A DNA stretch of 16,008 bases, from positions 1 through 16,008 of the forward strand of contig CAZBJH010000075.1 of assembly GCA_964492185.1 (NCBI GenBank). Reading direction: 5' to 3'. This document shows positions 6,804-15,087 of this stretch, piece by piece. Origin of the DNA: JAFGSZ01 sp964492185 (lineage in GTDB: Bacteria > Bacteroidota > Bacteroidia > Bacteroidales > UBA10428). The notes below the pieces were generated by a model. That model was not told where the DNA came from, made no database searches, and saw nothing but the letters and a program-made list of their open reading frames with translations. The translations under genes were made by a program, and so were the position numbers. How positions within the stretch are numbered: the first letter of the stretch is position 1; the number at the start of each line of letters is the position of its first letter.

Positions 6804-9447
6804 GTGATTTGCTTTTTATTGAATAATATGATTCTGAAGGCAGTGAAAAAAAGAATGTTGCCCCCTTGTTTATCCGACTTTCTGCCCAAACATTACCACC
6901 ATGACGATTAATGATCTGCTTGACCACTGCCAGGCCTACACCTGTTCCTTCAAATTCATTTTCAGTGTGAAGCCGCTGAAACAATCCAAATAATTTTCCG
7001 GTATATTCAGGATTAAACCCGGCACCTGCATCTTTAATATAATAAATGACCTCCTTGTTATTGTCTTCTGCACCTATTTCAATCCTTTTATTTTCTGATT
7101 TTGAACTGTATTTCAAAGCATTTCCTATCAGATTCTGCCATACCTGTTTTATAAGTACAGGATCTGCTTTTGAAGGCGGCATTTTTTTGATCCTGAGGGA
7201 AAAAGAACGTTTTTCTTCTTCTGTGGCGACTTCATGATACATGGAATTGGCAAGGGCTGTCATGTCAATCTCTGATGACCGCATCTCGGTCCTTGAGATA
7301 CGTGAGAGGTTTAAAATCTCTGTGATAAGAGTATCCATTTTTTTCGCGTTATCATGCACAATCGTTAACAGCCGCATTCCCTCACTATCCAGCTTACCGG
7401 CATAGTCTTCCATTAAAAAGCTGGTAAAACCGCTGATTGAACGCAAAGGCGCCCTAAGGTCATGAGACACGGAATAGGTGAAAGCCTCCAGATCCTTGTT
7501 TGAACGTTCAAGCTTCTGCTGTTCTTCCTTCAGCTCTGCAGTAATATAATTCAGGTCTTCAACCATATAGAGCATAGCTTTCTGTATCCTGTTCAGCTTT
7601 TGGACTTTCTCATTAAGTTCCCCGGTACGTTCGGCAACTTCCTTTTCAAGGCCGTCTTTCAGGCTCTTTAGTTCTTCCTCGTCCTTTTTGCGGCGGGTAA
7701 TATCCCAAAAAGCAATTACTGCCCCCACCACCTTATTTTCTTTTTTCACGGGATGCGAGAAATACTCGCTGATAAAGGATGAACCGTCAGACCGGTAAAA
7801 TAATTCATTATCCGCGTTAAATCCTTCACCCTTCTCAATTGCCCGTATAATACCCTGCCCTGCTCCCGGCATGGCGGTTTTATCTGAATGCTTATCATAG
7901 ATCAGTTGCAGTATGCTTTCCCCCTTAATTGATCTTTCGTCATCATATTTAAGTAGCCGGAGGGCTGACTGGTTGCAAAAAGTACAACGCCCGTCCGTAT
8001 CAATTCCTATGATACCCTCCGCTGTAGAGTTTAATAATAAACGTATCTGTTCTTCGCTGTTTTTTAATTTTTCATGGCTTTGTTTCGCCTGGGTAATATC
8101 GCTGATATTTCCATACATCCTTACTACTTTGCCGTTTTTCAACTCCGTACGGCCGGCCATATGAACCCATTTAAATATGCCATCTGCCGCATGCAGCCTT
8201 AACTCAATATCATACGGCTCCCCTGTTTTCATTGAATCCGTAAAGAGTTCAAGGAAGGCCTGGCGGTCTTCATTATCGATAAAGTTTAAATTCCGATCAA
8301 AGTCCGACGGATCAAAAGAATTACGTTGAACCGCGAATATTTCATAAATCCCGTCAGTCCATGTAACAATTTTTTGATCAATATCATATTCCCACCCCCC
8401 GGTTTTGGCAACTTTTTCCATTTCATTCAGCAAAAGTTTTTGTTTGTGCATCAATTCCAATGTTTGCTTATGCCCTGCTATTTCATTTCTCAGGTCCCGG
8501 GTTCGCTTTTTTATAAGGCGCCGCAGAGTGATTATGGCCATTACGGAAAAAATAATAAACAAGGGTACGGTTATATATAAGGCATTGCGCAGGATGTCTT
8601 TAAGTGCAATGCGTTCCTGAATCTCAGGGCCAAACCATTTATAGTGTAATTGTTCATAAGTATCATTGGCAATGGCAATTGAAAGCCCCTCACTAAGGCT
8701 GGCCAGCAGGCTGTCATTGCCTTCGGTAACGGCAAAACAGAAATCCTGGCGAAATTCAGGCAACTGAAAAGGCAGTGGTTCCACTGATGTTATACCCATC
8801 TGTTCGAGCAGCCTGATGCCTATGATACGCTGGGTGATCACCGCGTCATATTCCCCAGCAGCAAGTTTGATGAAGGCATTATCAAAGGTGGGGGTAGTAA
8901 ATATTTTTGTGGTTATATTTTCACGTCTGACAAATTCTTCAGCATTGTCACCTTTCATAACAACAACTTCTTTCTGCCTCAGATCCTCAACCGACGAAAT
9001 GCCGGTAGTTCCATTCCTTACAAATACGGCACCGTGAAGCGACAGGTAAGGCATGGTAAAATCATACATATCTTCTCTTTCGGGCGTTCTGCCAACCAGG
9101 GGCAGGGCATCTATCGTGCCCCGGGCAAGATCCTGTTTAATCTTTTCCCAAACGCCTATCCTGAAATCTACGGAATACCCCGCGGCCTCGGCAGCAGCCC
9201 TGAAGAGGTCTACTGCGAACCCTGCAGGATTACCGTTTTTATCAACAAAACAAAAAGGAGGGTAATCGGGCTCCGATGCCGCGATAATAACCGGCAGGCT
9301 GTCATCCCGGTGGTTGTTTTCATTACTGTTATCCCGGGATAACAGTACCAAAGGCAAAAGCAGCAGAAAGGCAGCGACAAGCAGCTTGCAGCACACGCCA
9401 TTCCTTAAATCCCCGTAACAACCTTCTGAAAAAAAATCATACCTCAT
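6787..9447 (-). CDS. Periplasmic-binding-domain sensor histidine kinase, SBP3-TM-PAS-PAS-HisKA-HATPase
   Basis: An 886-residue inner-membrane receptor kinase. An N-terminal signal anchor (about 19-36) is followed by an extracellular type-3 solute-binding (amino-acid-binding-like, Venus-flytrap) domain at about 52-275, including GRTPEREDMYDF. A transmembrane helix lies at about 288-309, with two PAS domains at about 340-455 and 462-587. A long coiled coil (about 588-655) then leads to HisKA with YSVSHDLRAPLRSI (His662) and an ATPase domain with QNLIGNALKY, DAGAGF (806-811) and GTGVGL (834-839). The HDLRAPLR box is the phytochrome-kinase type that works with Rcp1-like regulators, and one follows with a 17-nt overlap. 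The start codon overlaps the preceding stop as ATGA. The N-terminal n-region is unusually long, so an internal start is possible. The ligand is unknown; an amino acid or other small polar molecule is the family expectation. Confidence 0.93.
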   Translation of the reverse strand: MRYDFFSEGCYGDLRNGVCCKLLVAAFLLLLPLVLLSRDNSNENNHRDDSLPVIIAASEPDYPPFCFVDKNGNPAGFAVDLFRAAAEAAGYSVDFRIGVWEKIKQDLARGTIDALPLVGRTPEREDMYDFTMPYLSLHGAVFVRNGTTGISSVEDLRQKEVVVMKGDNAEEFVRRENITTKIFTTPTFDNAFIKLAAGEYDAVITQRIIGIRLLEQMGITSVEPLPFQLPEFRQDFCFAVTEGNDSLLASLSEGLSIAIANDTYEQLHYKWFGPEIQERIALKDILRNALYITVPLFIIFSVMAIITLRRLIKKRTRDLRNEIAGHKQTLELMHKQKLLLNEMEKVAKTGGWEYDIDQKIVTWTDGIYEIFAVQRNSFDPSDFDRNLNFIDNEDRQAFLELFTDSMKTGEPYDIELRLHAADGIFKWVHMAGRTELKNGKVVRMYGNISDITQAKQSHEKLKNSEEQIRLLLNSTAEGIIGIDTDGRCTFCNQSALRLLKYDDERSIKGESILQLIYDKHSDKTAMPGAGQGIIRAIEKGEGFNADNELFYRSDGSSFISEYFSHPVKKENKVVGAVIAFWDITRRKKDEEELKSLKDGLEKEVAERTGELNEKVQKLNRIQKAMLYMVEDLNYITAELKEEQQKLERSNKDLEAFTYSVSHDLRAPLRSISGFTSFLMEDYAGKLDSEGMRLLTIVHDNAKKMDTLITEILNLSRISRTEMRSSEIDMTALANSMYHEVATEEEKRSFSLRIKKMPPSKADPVLIKQVWQNLIGNALKYSSKSENKRIEIGAEDNNKEVIYYIKDAGAGFNPEYTGKLFGLFQRLHTENEFEGTGVGLAVVKQIINRHGGNVWAESRINKGATFFFSLPSESYYSIKSKSHEKVE

Positions 9448-11249
9448 TTTTCGCGTGCTTTATTTTTCAGTTTTGCTATTTCATTTTTTAATTCATGTAT
9501 GCGTGCTTCCCGTTCAAGAGTTACCTCCTGAAAATACTCCAGCTCGGCCAGGCGTTCTTTTAGTTCTTTTGTTTTCCCGGCTACTTTCATCTCCAGCTCT
9601 TCTTTTAATTTACGAAGCTCCGACTCTTTCTTCTTTCGTTCCGTTATATCTATGGCAACAGCTACAAATAGTTCTTCACCCTCGCAGCAGATCTTCTGCA
9701 GTTGTATCTCCAAAGGATATAATGACCCGTCTTTTCTTGCATGCACTGTTTCAAAAACTATCTTCCGGCTTAGGTCTTTCTCAAGGGGTTCAACCAGGCG
9801 TTCAAATTCTTCGCGGGGAAATTCGGGTTTCAAATCAGGCACGGTTAATTTTCTTATCTCCTCAATTGAATAACCGGTATTGTTCAGGGCAGCCCTGTTG
9901 ACATCAACAATCCTAAATGTCCGTGGTTCAAATAAATAAACTTCATTCAGGGAATATTCAATAATATGGCTTAACCTTTCCACCCGTTTTTGATCGGCCA
10001 TTTGCCCGGTAATGTCAGAAACAAATCCAAGCATATAGTTGCCGGGTAACTTTACCGTATCTATCTTACAGTATCTTTGATCGCCTGATTTGGCGAAGAC
10101 AGGATAAATGCCTTCAGTCATTTTTCCATTGTCAGGTTGTTTGAACTGCATTCCTGCATTTTTCTTTTCAGGGTTTGGTATCAGGCTTAGTATTTCTTTC
10201 CCGGCTAATTCCCTGCCGGTATATCCGGTTATCCTGCACAGGCCGGGATTATTCTCAATAATTACGCCGTCTTCGTTTGTGCGAAACATCCCGTAAGGGG
10301 CATAATCCAGGTATGAATACAATTCCTTCTTTTCTTTTAGCAGCGCTTCGCGGGAGCCTGCACTATTTCTGGTTTTATTTGTCACAACCTTTCGTGAAAC
10401 AATAAAGAGTATGCCTGTTAAAATTACAACAGAGCCTGTCATAATCCATATCAGGTCAATATGAACTCTTCTCTTTGGTACAATTGATTCACCGGTATAT
10501 TTTTTCAGTGTACGGAAGTAGAATGAATCCGGTGTATTACCCCAGATTTCCAGGTAACTGTCAATTGTAGCTAACAATCCGGCATTCGTGTTTAATTTTA
10601 CCGCGAAATGCAGTGGAACAGGATTAAACACTATCGGGCTTTTCTCCAGCTTATATTGTTTGTAATGTAAATCGCCGTACAAATAATTGACTGCCACCGC
10701 ATCGGCCAGATTTAGCTTTACAAGTTGAAAAGCTTCCAGGTAGGATCGTACAGTTATAATCTTGCAGTCATAACCAAATCCTTCTGTCTTTTGCCTGAGA
10801 ACAGGCACCTGCACCGCCCCGCTGAGCATTGCAACCCGTTTTCCGTCAAGGTCGCTGAACTGGCGGATCTTTGACCGCGGGCGGACATACAAATGTGACC
10901 AGCTATGTATTACCGGAATCCTGTTAAAATCAAAATCCCCGCTCCTTTGAACAGAGTATGCCATATCGGGCATAATATCAATTTCCCCTGCCCTGAGTTG
11001 CCGTATACATTTATCCCAGGTGCCGGGAACATATTCAAGCTGCCATCCTTCATTTTTTGCTATTTCATTAAGTAGTTCGGTAAATAACCCGGCAGGCCGG
11101 TCCTGATCATTAATATATATCTTGGGTTCATTCTGATAAATACCCGCCCTGATCACTGTATCTGCCGAAAAACAATTTAATAAGTTGATACAAAAAAACT
11201 GTATGACAAATGCAGTCAGGAAGCAGGATTTCCAGATGAATAAGTTCAT
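9444..11249 (-). CDS. Periplasmic-binding/PAS membrane sensor lacking a kinase domain
   Basis: A 601-residue membrane protein: signal peptide (1-29), type-3 solute-binding domain (about 31-250), transmembrane helix (about 264-284) and two cytoplasmic PAS domains (about 305-415 and 425-540). It ends in a charged coiled coil (about 541-600) containing ELEYFQEVTLEREARIHELK. It has the same front architecture as the kinase encoded next but stops where that protein enters HisKA; there is no His box, ATPase domain, GGDEF or other output. The stop is a clean TGA in an ATGA overlap with the next gene, so the absence of a kinase does not look like a recent truncation. It overlaps the upstream gene in the same way. 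Its tail closely resembles that of the five-PAS protein upstream. I infer a regulatory co-receptor that assembles with the neighbouring kinase through the helices. Confidence 0.9.
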   Translation of the reverse strand: MNLFIWKSCFLTAFVIQFFCINLLNCFSADTVIRAGIYQNEPKIYINDQDRPAGLFTELLNEIAKNEGWQLEYVPGTWDKCIRQLRAGEIDIMPDMAYSVQRSGDFDFNRIPVIHSWSHLYVRPRSKIRQFSDLDGKRVAMLSGAVQVPVLRQKTEGFGYDCKIITVRSYLEAFQLVKLNLADAVAVNYLYGDLHYKQYKLEKSPIVFNPVPLHFAVKLNTNAGLLATIDSYLEIWGNTPDSFYFRTLKKYTGESIVPKRRVHIDLIWIMTGSVVILTGILFIVSRKVVTNKTRNSAGSREALLKEKKELYSYLDYAPYGMFRTNEDGVIIENNPGLCRITGYTGRELAGKEILSLIPNPEKKNAGMQFKQPDNGKMTEGIYPVFAKSGDQRYCKIDTVKLPGNYMLGFVSDITGQMADQKRVERLSHIIEYSLNEVYLFEPRTFRIVDVNRAALNNTGYSIEEIRKLTVPDLKPEFPREEFERLVEPLEKDLSRKIVFETVHARKDGSLYPLEIQLQKICCEGEELFVAVAIDITERKKKESELRKLKEELEMKVAGKTKELKERLAELEYFQEVTLEREARIHELKNEIAKLKNKAREK

Positions 11250-13405
11250 ATCTTTGTTTTTGGGGTCCTGTATTTTATTGCCAAAGCATTTTTCAGTCTT
11301 TGTATTTCATCCCTGAGTTCTTTCATCCTGAGTTCACGATTGATGGTAGCTTCCTGGAACCTTTCCAGTTCGGATACCCTTTCATGCAATTCCTTTGTTT
11401 TTTCATGTACCTGTATCTCAAGCTTTTCTTTTAAAGTCCTGAGTTCTGCTTCGGTCTGCATACGCTCGGTAATATCTTCTGCCACTCCTTCGATCCATCC
11501 TTTTTCCGGGAATATCTTGGCTGAATAACTGACCCAGAAAACCGATTTGTCTTTCCGGTAAAAACGTACCAGGAAATTCTGGATTGACCCTTTCTTATTT
11601 ATTTCTTTTATCATCCTTTCCCGGGTACCCTGATCAACATACATGGTAGCTACTATACATTCTGCAATGAACTCGTTCCTGCTGTCAAACCCAAACATTC
11701 TGGCAAGCTGATCATTACTTTCAAGTATCTTCCCATCCGCGATCCTTGTCCTGAACAATCCAACCTGGGCATTATGAAAGATATTACGATAAGTTTCCTT
11801 GCTTTCAAATAATTTTTCTTCTGCTTTTTTCCGCAATGTGATATCCTCAAAAGTCACTACTGCCTGCAAAGACTTCTTTGAATCATCAGAAAATTTGGGT
11901 ATGGAATTGATATTTATCCAGTTATATGAATCGGTTTGCCGGATATATACCCCCATAACCTTATTCCTGACAGGCCGGCCTGTTTTCAGTGTTATAATAG
12001 CAGGATGCTGATCACCGGGAAAATCCGTTCCGTCTTCATGAATGGATCTCCACCGCGGATCAAAGGATGTTTTTCCCAATAGCTGGTCAATATTCAAACC
12101 AAGTATCTCTGCCGCGGCTTTATTTGCCTTGATGACCTCACCCGTTTCACTGTGATATATAACCCCCTGGGTCATATTCTCAAACAAAAACCGGTATCTT
12201 TCTTCACTCTCCCGCAGCATTGCTTCAGCCTTCCTGAGCGATGTAATATCCTGCACTGTACCAAACACCTTTACCGGCTTTTTGCCCTGATATATAACTG
12301 AAATAAATGTCTGCACGTTTATTACCCTACCGTCCTTGCGGATCAACCTGTATTCAAAAGGTTGGTGATCCTTCTGGCCCGACCCGAGACACTTTTGCAG
12401 CCAATTGTTTATCGCCTCGCGGTCATCCGGATGATGAATTTTTTCACTGATAAATTTAAAATCAATTGTTCGTGTTTCCGGGTAACCCAGCAGGTAGTAC
12501 ATGGCTTTTGACCAGTTAACAATGCCGGTGGACAATTCCAGGATAAAATCACCCATACCTGAAATTCGCTGGGCATGCGTAAGCCTCTGTTCACTTTCTT
12601 TCAAAGCATACCTTATTTCATAATCTGCTGTTATATCCCTGAATACCATGACAACACCTTTGATATCCCCGGCAAGGCTCTTTATGGGGGCTGCTGATCC
12701 GGTAACATGGTATCTCGTCCCTGTTCTTGAAATAAGCCTGGTATGTTCGGGCAAATTCTGTGGTTGCAATGTACTGCAAACAAATGCAGCGATATCAATT
12801 TCGCGGTTGCCGGAACTTGTATCTTTGATATTGAAAACTGAGGTTACATGCTGTTTCCTGGCTTCTGATTCATTCCAGCCTGTAAGGTTCTCGCTAACAG
12901 GATTCATGCTGGTTATCTTTCCTTTCATGTCTGTAACGATAACTGCCTCAGCCATGGCATCAAAAGTAACGCGCAGGTGTTCACGGCTCTCAATAATAGC
13001 CTGTTCTGCTTCCTTACGGTCATGTATATCTTCGATAAATCCTTCCAGTGCCAGCGGTTCCCCGTTACGGTATACTACCGAACCCTGCTCCCATAACCAT
13101 CTGACCCTGTTATTCGATGTTCGTATACGGTATTCCAGCGTAAACTTCCGTTTTTCTTTCAATGCCACCTGTATCTCATCATACACGCGCTGCCTGTCCT
13201 CTTCATGAATAATCTGAGCATAAGAACGAACCTTGTTTTCAATAAAATCTGCTGAAGAATACCCGCAAATATTCTCAATAACATCGCTAATATATTCCAT
13301 TGTCCATTCAGCATCGTTTTTGCACCTGTAAACAGCGCCGTTAAGGTTCATGATCAGGGTATGCAGATCGGGGATACATTGGTTTGTCATAATGCGGGGT
13401 TTCAT
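11246..13405 (-). CDS. Soluble five-PAS protein lacking a kinase domain
   Basis: A 719-residue cytoplasmic protein built from five PAS/PAC units at roughly 14-132, 141-263, 272-393, 401-526 and 536-650. Their ends are marked by repeated (E/R)DIT-type motifs: FRDIT, VQDIT, FEDIT and AEDITER. A coiled-coil tail (651-710) contains ELERFQEATINRELRMKELR. No signal peptide, membrane span, histidine box or ATPase domain is present. The ELERF..RE.RM.EL tail is a signalling-helix ending I recall from other PAS-only sensors. It is the first gene of the co-directional block, and its stop overlaps the next start as ATGA. Translation could begin at 13405 or at the Met six codons in (13390). PAS cofactors cannot be read from sequence; redox, gas or small-ligand sensing are all possible. 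It probably brings intracellular signals to the membrane sensors encoded downstream (inference). Confidence 0.9.
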   Translation of the reverse strand: MKPRIMTNQCIPDLHTLIMNLNGAVYRCKNDAEWTMEYISDVIENICGYSSADFIENKVRSYAQIIHEEDRQRVYDEIQVALKEKRKFTLEYRIRTSNNRVRWLWEQGSVVYRNGEPLALEGFIEDIHDRKEAEQAIIESREHLRVTFDAMAEAVIVTDMKGKITSMNPVSENLTGWNESEARKQHVTSVFNIKDTSSGNREIDIAAFVCSTLQPQNLPEHTRLISRTGTRYHVTGSAAPIKSLAGDIKGVVMVFRDITADYEIRYALKESEQRLTHAQRISGMGDFILELSTGIVNWSKAMYYLLGYPETRTIDFKFISEKIHHPDDREAINNWLQKCLGSGQKDHQPFEYRLIRKDGRVINVQTFISVIYQGKKPVKVFGTVQDITSLRKAEAMLRESEERYRFLFENMTQGVIYHSETGEVIKANKAAAEILGLNIDQLLGKTSFDPRWRSIHEDGTDFPGDQHPAIITLKTGRPVRNKVMGVYIRQTDSYNWININSIPKFSDDSKKSLQAVVTFEDITLRKKAEEKLFESKETYRNIFHNAQVGLFRTRIADGKILESNDQLARMFGFDSRNEFIAECIVATMYVDQGTRERMIKEINKKGSIQNFLVRFYRKDKSVFWVSYSAKIFPEKGWIEGVAEDITERMQTEAELRTLKEKLEIQVHEKTKELHERVSELERFQEATINRELRMKELRDEIQRLKNALAIKYRTPKTKI

Positions 13406-13416
13406 TATTCAAAAAT

Positions 13417-13424
13417 CAAATGTA
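13417..13424 (-). promoter_or_regulatory. Candidate -7 element before the five-PAS gene
   Basis: Read on the minus strand, positions 13424 to 13417 are TACATTTG, a perfect match to the Bacteroidota -7 consensus TAnnTTTG. No convincing TTTG -33 box is seen 19-21 nt upstream. The implied leader would be only a few nucleotides before the ATG at 13405, or about 20 nt if Met6 is the start. In this A/T-rich stretch a chance match is quite possible. Confidence 0.25.
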
Positions 13425-13765
13425 TGCAAGCATATATTTTATAAAGAAAATTATCCTCTGCTTTTCTGCAGGATACTAAATCTACATGTATTATCTTTTG
13501 TTTAAGATACATATTTTTTATTAAAAATCATACGGAACTGGATCTAATCTAACCGGGCAGTATAATATTATTTGTGGAATTAATTTATCCCGCGGCTGCT
13601 AAATATCTCTGATACAATATACTCAGAAATACATTTGCTGATATCAGAATATAATATTACATCTTTAATTATATACGTGAACAGAAAAAAAAAGATATGC
13701 AATCCGAAGATTATGAAAACAACATCAGCCGGTTTCATTCAGTGATCAAATAATAATCTAAAAAT
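13425..13765. other. A/T-rich intergenic region upstream of the sensory operon
   Basis: No gene, RNA or open frame of note is seen. Two small inverted repeats lie on the operon-proximal side: TATCC (13452-13456) with GGATA (13471-13475), extended inward by TGC/GCA with a 2-nt bulge, and TATCTT (13492-13497) with AAGATA (13504-13509) around a 6-nt loop. They could be operator sites or chance palindromes in A/T-rich DNA. The rest is plain A/T-rich sequence. Confidence 0.5.
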
Positions 13766-13838
13766 ACAGAATTTACGTGTTGTAAATGAGTAATTTTCGG
13801 ACAAGCGTGACACGGCAAATGGGACATTATGGACAGAC
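13766..13838 (+). repeat. One-armed copy of the palindromic repeat
   Basis: This stretch matches the right half of the 1881-1999 palindrome in the same orientation: GTAAATGAG, then AATTTTCGGACAAGCGT, then GGCAAATGGGAC and TTATGGACAGAC. It includes the apex hairpin (ATTTAC/GTAAAT, 13771-13787) but the left arm is absent. It directly abuts the right copy of the 198-bp repeat, just as the full palindrome abuts the left copy. Confidence 0.65.
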
Positions 13839-13844
13839 AATATT

Positions 13845-14042
13845 TAGAGTCTGTAAATTAACTCGTAGTGTTTGTTCAGAATGTTCGGGATCAAGGCGCG
13901 TGATCATTTTAAACCGCGGTATACTAAAGTATTCGAGGATTTAAAAAGTTTTCACAACGTAAATAATTTTTAAAGGTGTTCAAGAGCTCACTTCGTTCGG
14001 TTGAGCAGCAACGCGGATATCGGACATTATGGACAGACACTA
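13845..14042 (-). repeat. 198-bp MITE-like repeat, right copy (inverted)
   Basis: This is the reverse complement of the repeat at 1637-1834 with about six substitutions and no length change. All six fall in the half farthest from 14042; the other 108 bp are identical. The outer end (CTA at 14040-14042 on the plus strand, TAG on the minus strand) is also the stop codon of the outer-membrane protein gene. The other end is TAGAGTCTGT at 13845. As in the left copy, both ends lie in a TAAATA context, so the exact boundary may be a few bases wider. Confidence 0.75.
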
Positions 14043-14651
14043 TTTATTGATCCGGAAACCAATGGCTATATTACATGAATAAGTATATCCATGATTCTCA
14101 AAATGCCATCCCGCAGTTTTTGGAGTCTGCAATTTATCAAGCGATCCCTGATAAATACCAAAGCCGGCAGAAACATCGAGGTATAATCTTTCAAATACAT
14201 TCACCTGAACGCCGGGGCCAATATAATGCCCTATGGTAGCAACAATTCCCGGCTGTGAACCTGGAATTTCGATGACTTCTTCTTCCAGTTGAATAATATC
14301 ACTGGCATTTGAAGTTCCTTTCTGGAGGATCATATTGTAAGAGAGGTAAGGAATAAACAATCCACTGTTGGTATTGATCCTGTTTATATCACCCGGATAG
14401 ATCCTGAAATTAACATTGATCCCTGCAAATCTGTTTTCCTGTTCACTGTATATGAATCCCGCACCAAGCGATTTTCTCCCTTTTAGAACGCTCATGCTCA
14501 GAGCTAAACCTCCATCCTGGCCTGTACCTGTATTAATATAGTGAATGCCTGATAAATAATGTGTGGGCAGATCATTGTCAGCCTGTTCATTTCCTTTACC
14601 TTCGGGGATAAATGATGTTAGAATTATTAATATGGCTAAAAATGCTTTCAT
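14040..14651 (-). CDS. Putative secreted outer-membrane beta-barrel protein
   Basis: A 203-residue protein with a Sec signal peptide (about 1-20, MKAFLAILIILTSFIPEGKG). Its mature part is Gly- and aromatic-rich with alternating amphipathic segments: LALSMSVLKG, LGAGFIYSEQ, INVNFRIYPG, LFIPYLSYNMIL, VQVNVFERLYLDVSAGFGIY and CNIAIGFRINK. This pattern and the final strand ending near the C terminus suggest a small outer-membrane beta-barrel of 8 or so strands, of the general OmpA/OmpW-like size. I cannot name the family. The TAG stop is formed by the first three bases of the adjacent 198-bp repeat, so the original ending may have been different; however, the terminal strand GFRINK already looks complete. 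It is transcribed divergently from the gene at 15227. Confidence 0.75.
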   Translation of the reverse strand: MKAFLAILIILTSFIPEGKGNEQADNDLPTHYLSGIHYINTGTGQDGGLALSMSVLKGRKSLGAGFIYSEQENRFAGINVNFRIYPGDINRINTNSGLFIPYLSYNMILQKGTSNASDIIQLEEEVIEIPGSQPGIVATIGHYIGPGVQVNVFERLYLDVSAGFGIYQGSLDKLQTPKTAGWHFENHGYTYSCNIAIGFRINK

Positions 14652-15087
14652 ATGTTAGTACTAAATCTTTATGCAAATTTCAAAGAAGATAATTCCTGAT
14701 ATGCTATTTTAGTTTACGAATAAGGTGATAATGGAGTTGGTAAGATTGCAATGATAAGAACCAACGATTCTGTAATATTTCGTCACTTGATTATGATGAT
14801 CATTATCATCGGTTTAAGGTAACATATAGAAAAAGACAACATTAAAAACCTGGTTATATGTACTTTACATGCCGATATGAATAGATGAAATTTACGTATG
14901 AATCTTTTCAGGTTAAAATAATTACCTCAAATAATAAGATAATTGCAATTGCCTTTATGAAAAATATATAGCGATAAATTAATTATTATTGGACATGAAC
15001 ACGAATTTATTTATAAAAAATAACGTTTCATTCATACAATAAAATACGGTAAAGAGGTATACTTAAAGGTACTGTGCTGACAACGGC

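Larger units (their letters stand above)
2059..13405 (-). other. Predicted six-gene sensory operon ending in nadE
   Basis: Six genes run in one direction with junctions of -4, -4, -17, +62 and +45 nt. The first four are almost certainly one transcription and translation unit because their reading frames overlap. The last two gaps are short and hold no recognisable terminator, so co-transcription is likely but unproven; the gap before nadE contains a possible -7 element. The block lies between two inverted 198-bp repeats. Confidence 0.6.

Noticed and set aside
9444..11249. Kinase domain lost by recent frameshift from the 601-residue sensor
   Set aside because: The next gene starts in an ATGA overlap with its own signal anchor, and no HisKA or ATPase remnant is present after the stop; the same tail also ends the upstream protein.
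12648..13208. A 186-codon plus-strand open frame opposite the five-PAS gene
   Set aside because: It is antisense to clearly conserved PAS domains and shows no domain or signal of its own.
1637..14042. Composite transposon or integrated island bounded by the inverted repeats
   Set aside because: No transposase, integrase or attachment site lies between or beside the repeats, and nadE is a core gene; the repeats alone do not demonstrate a mobile unit.
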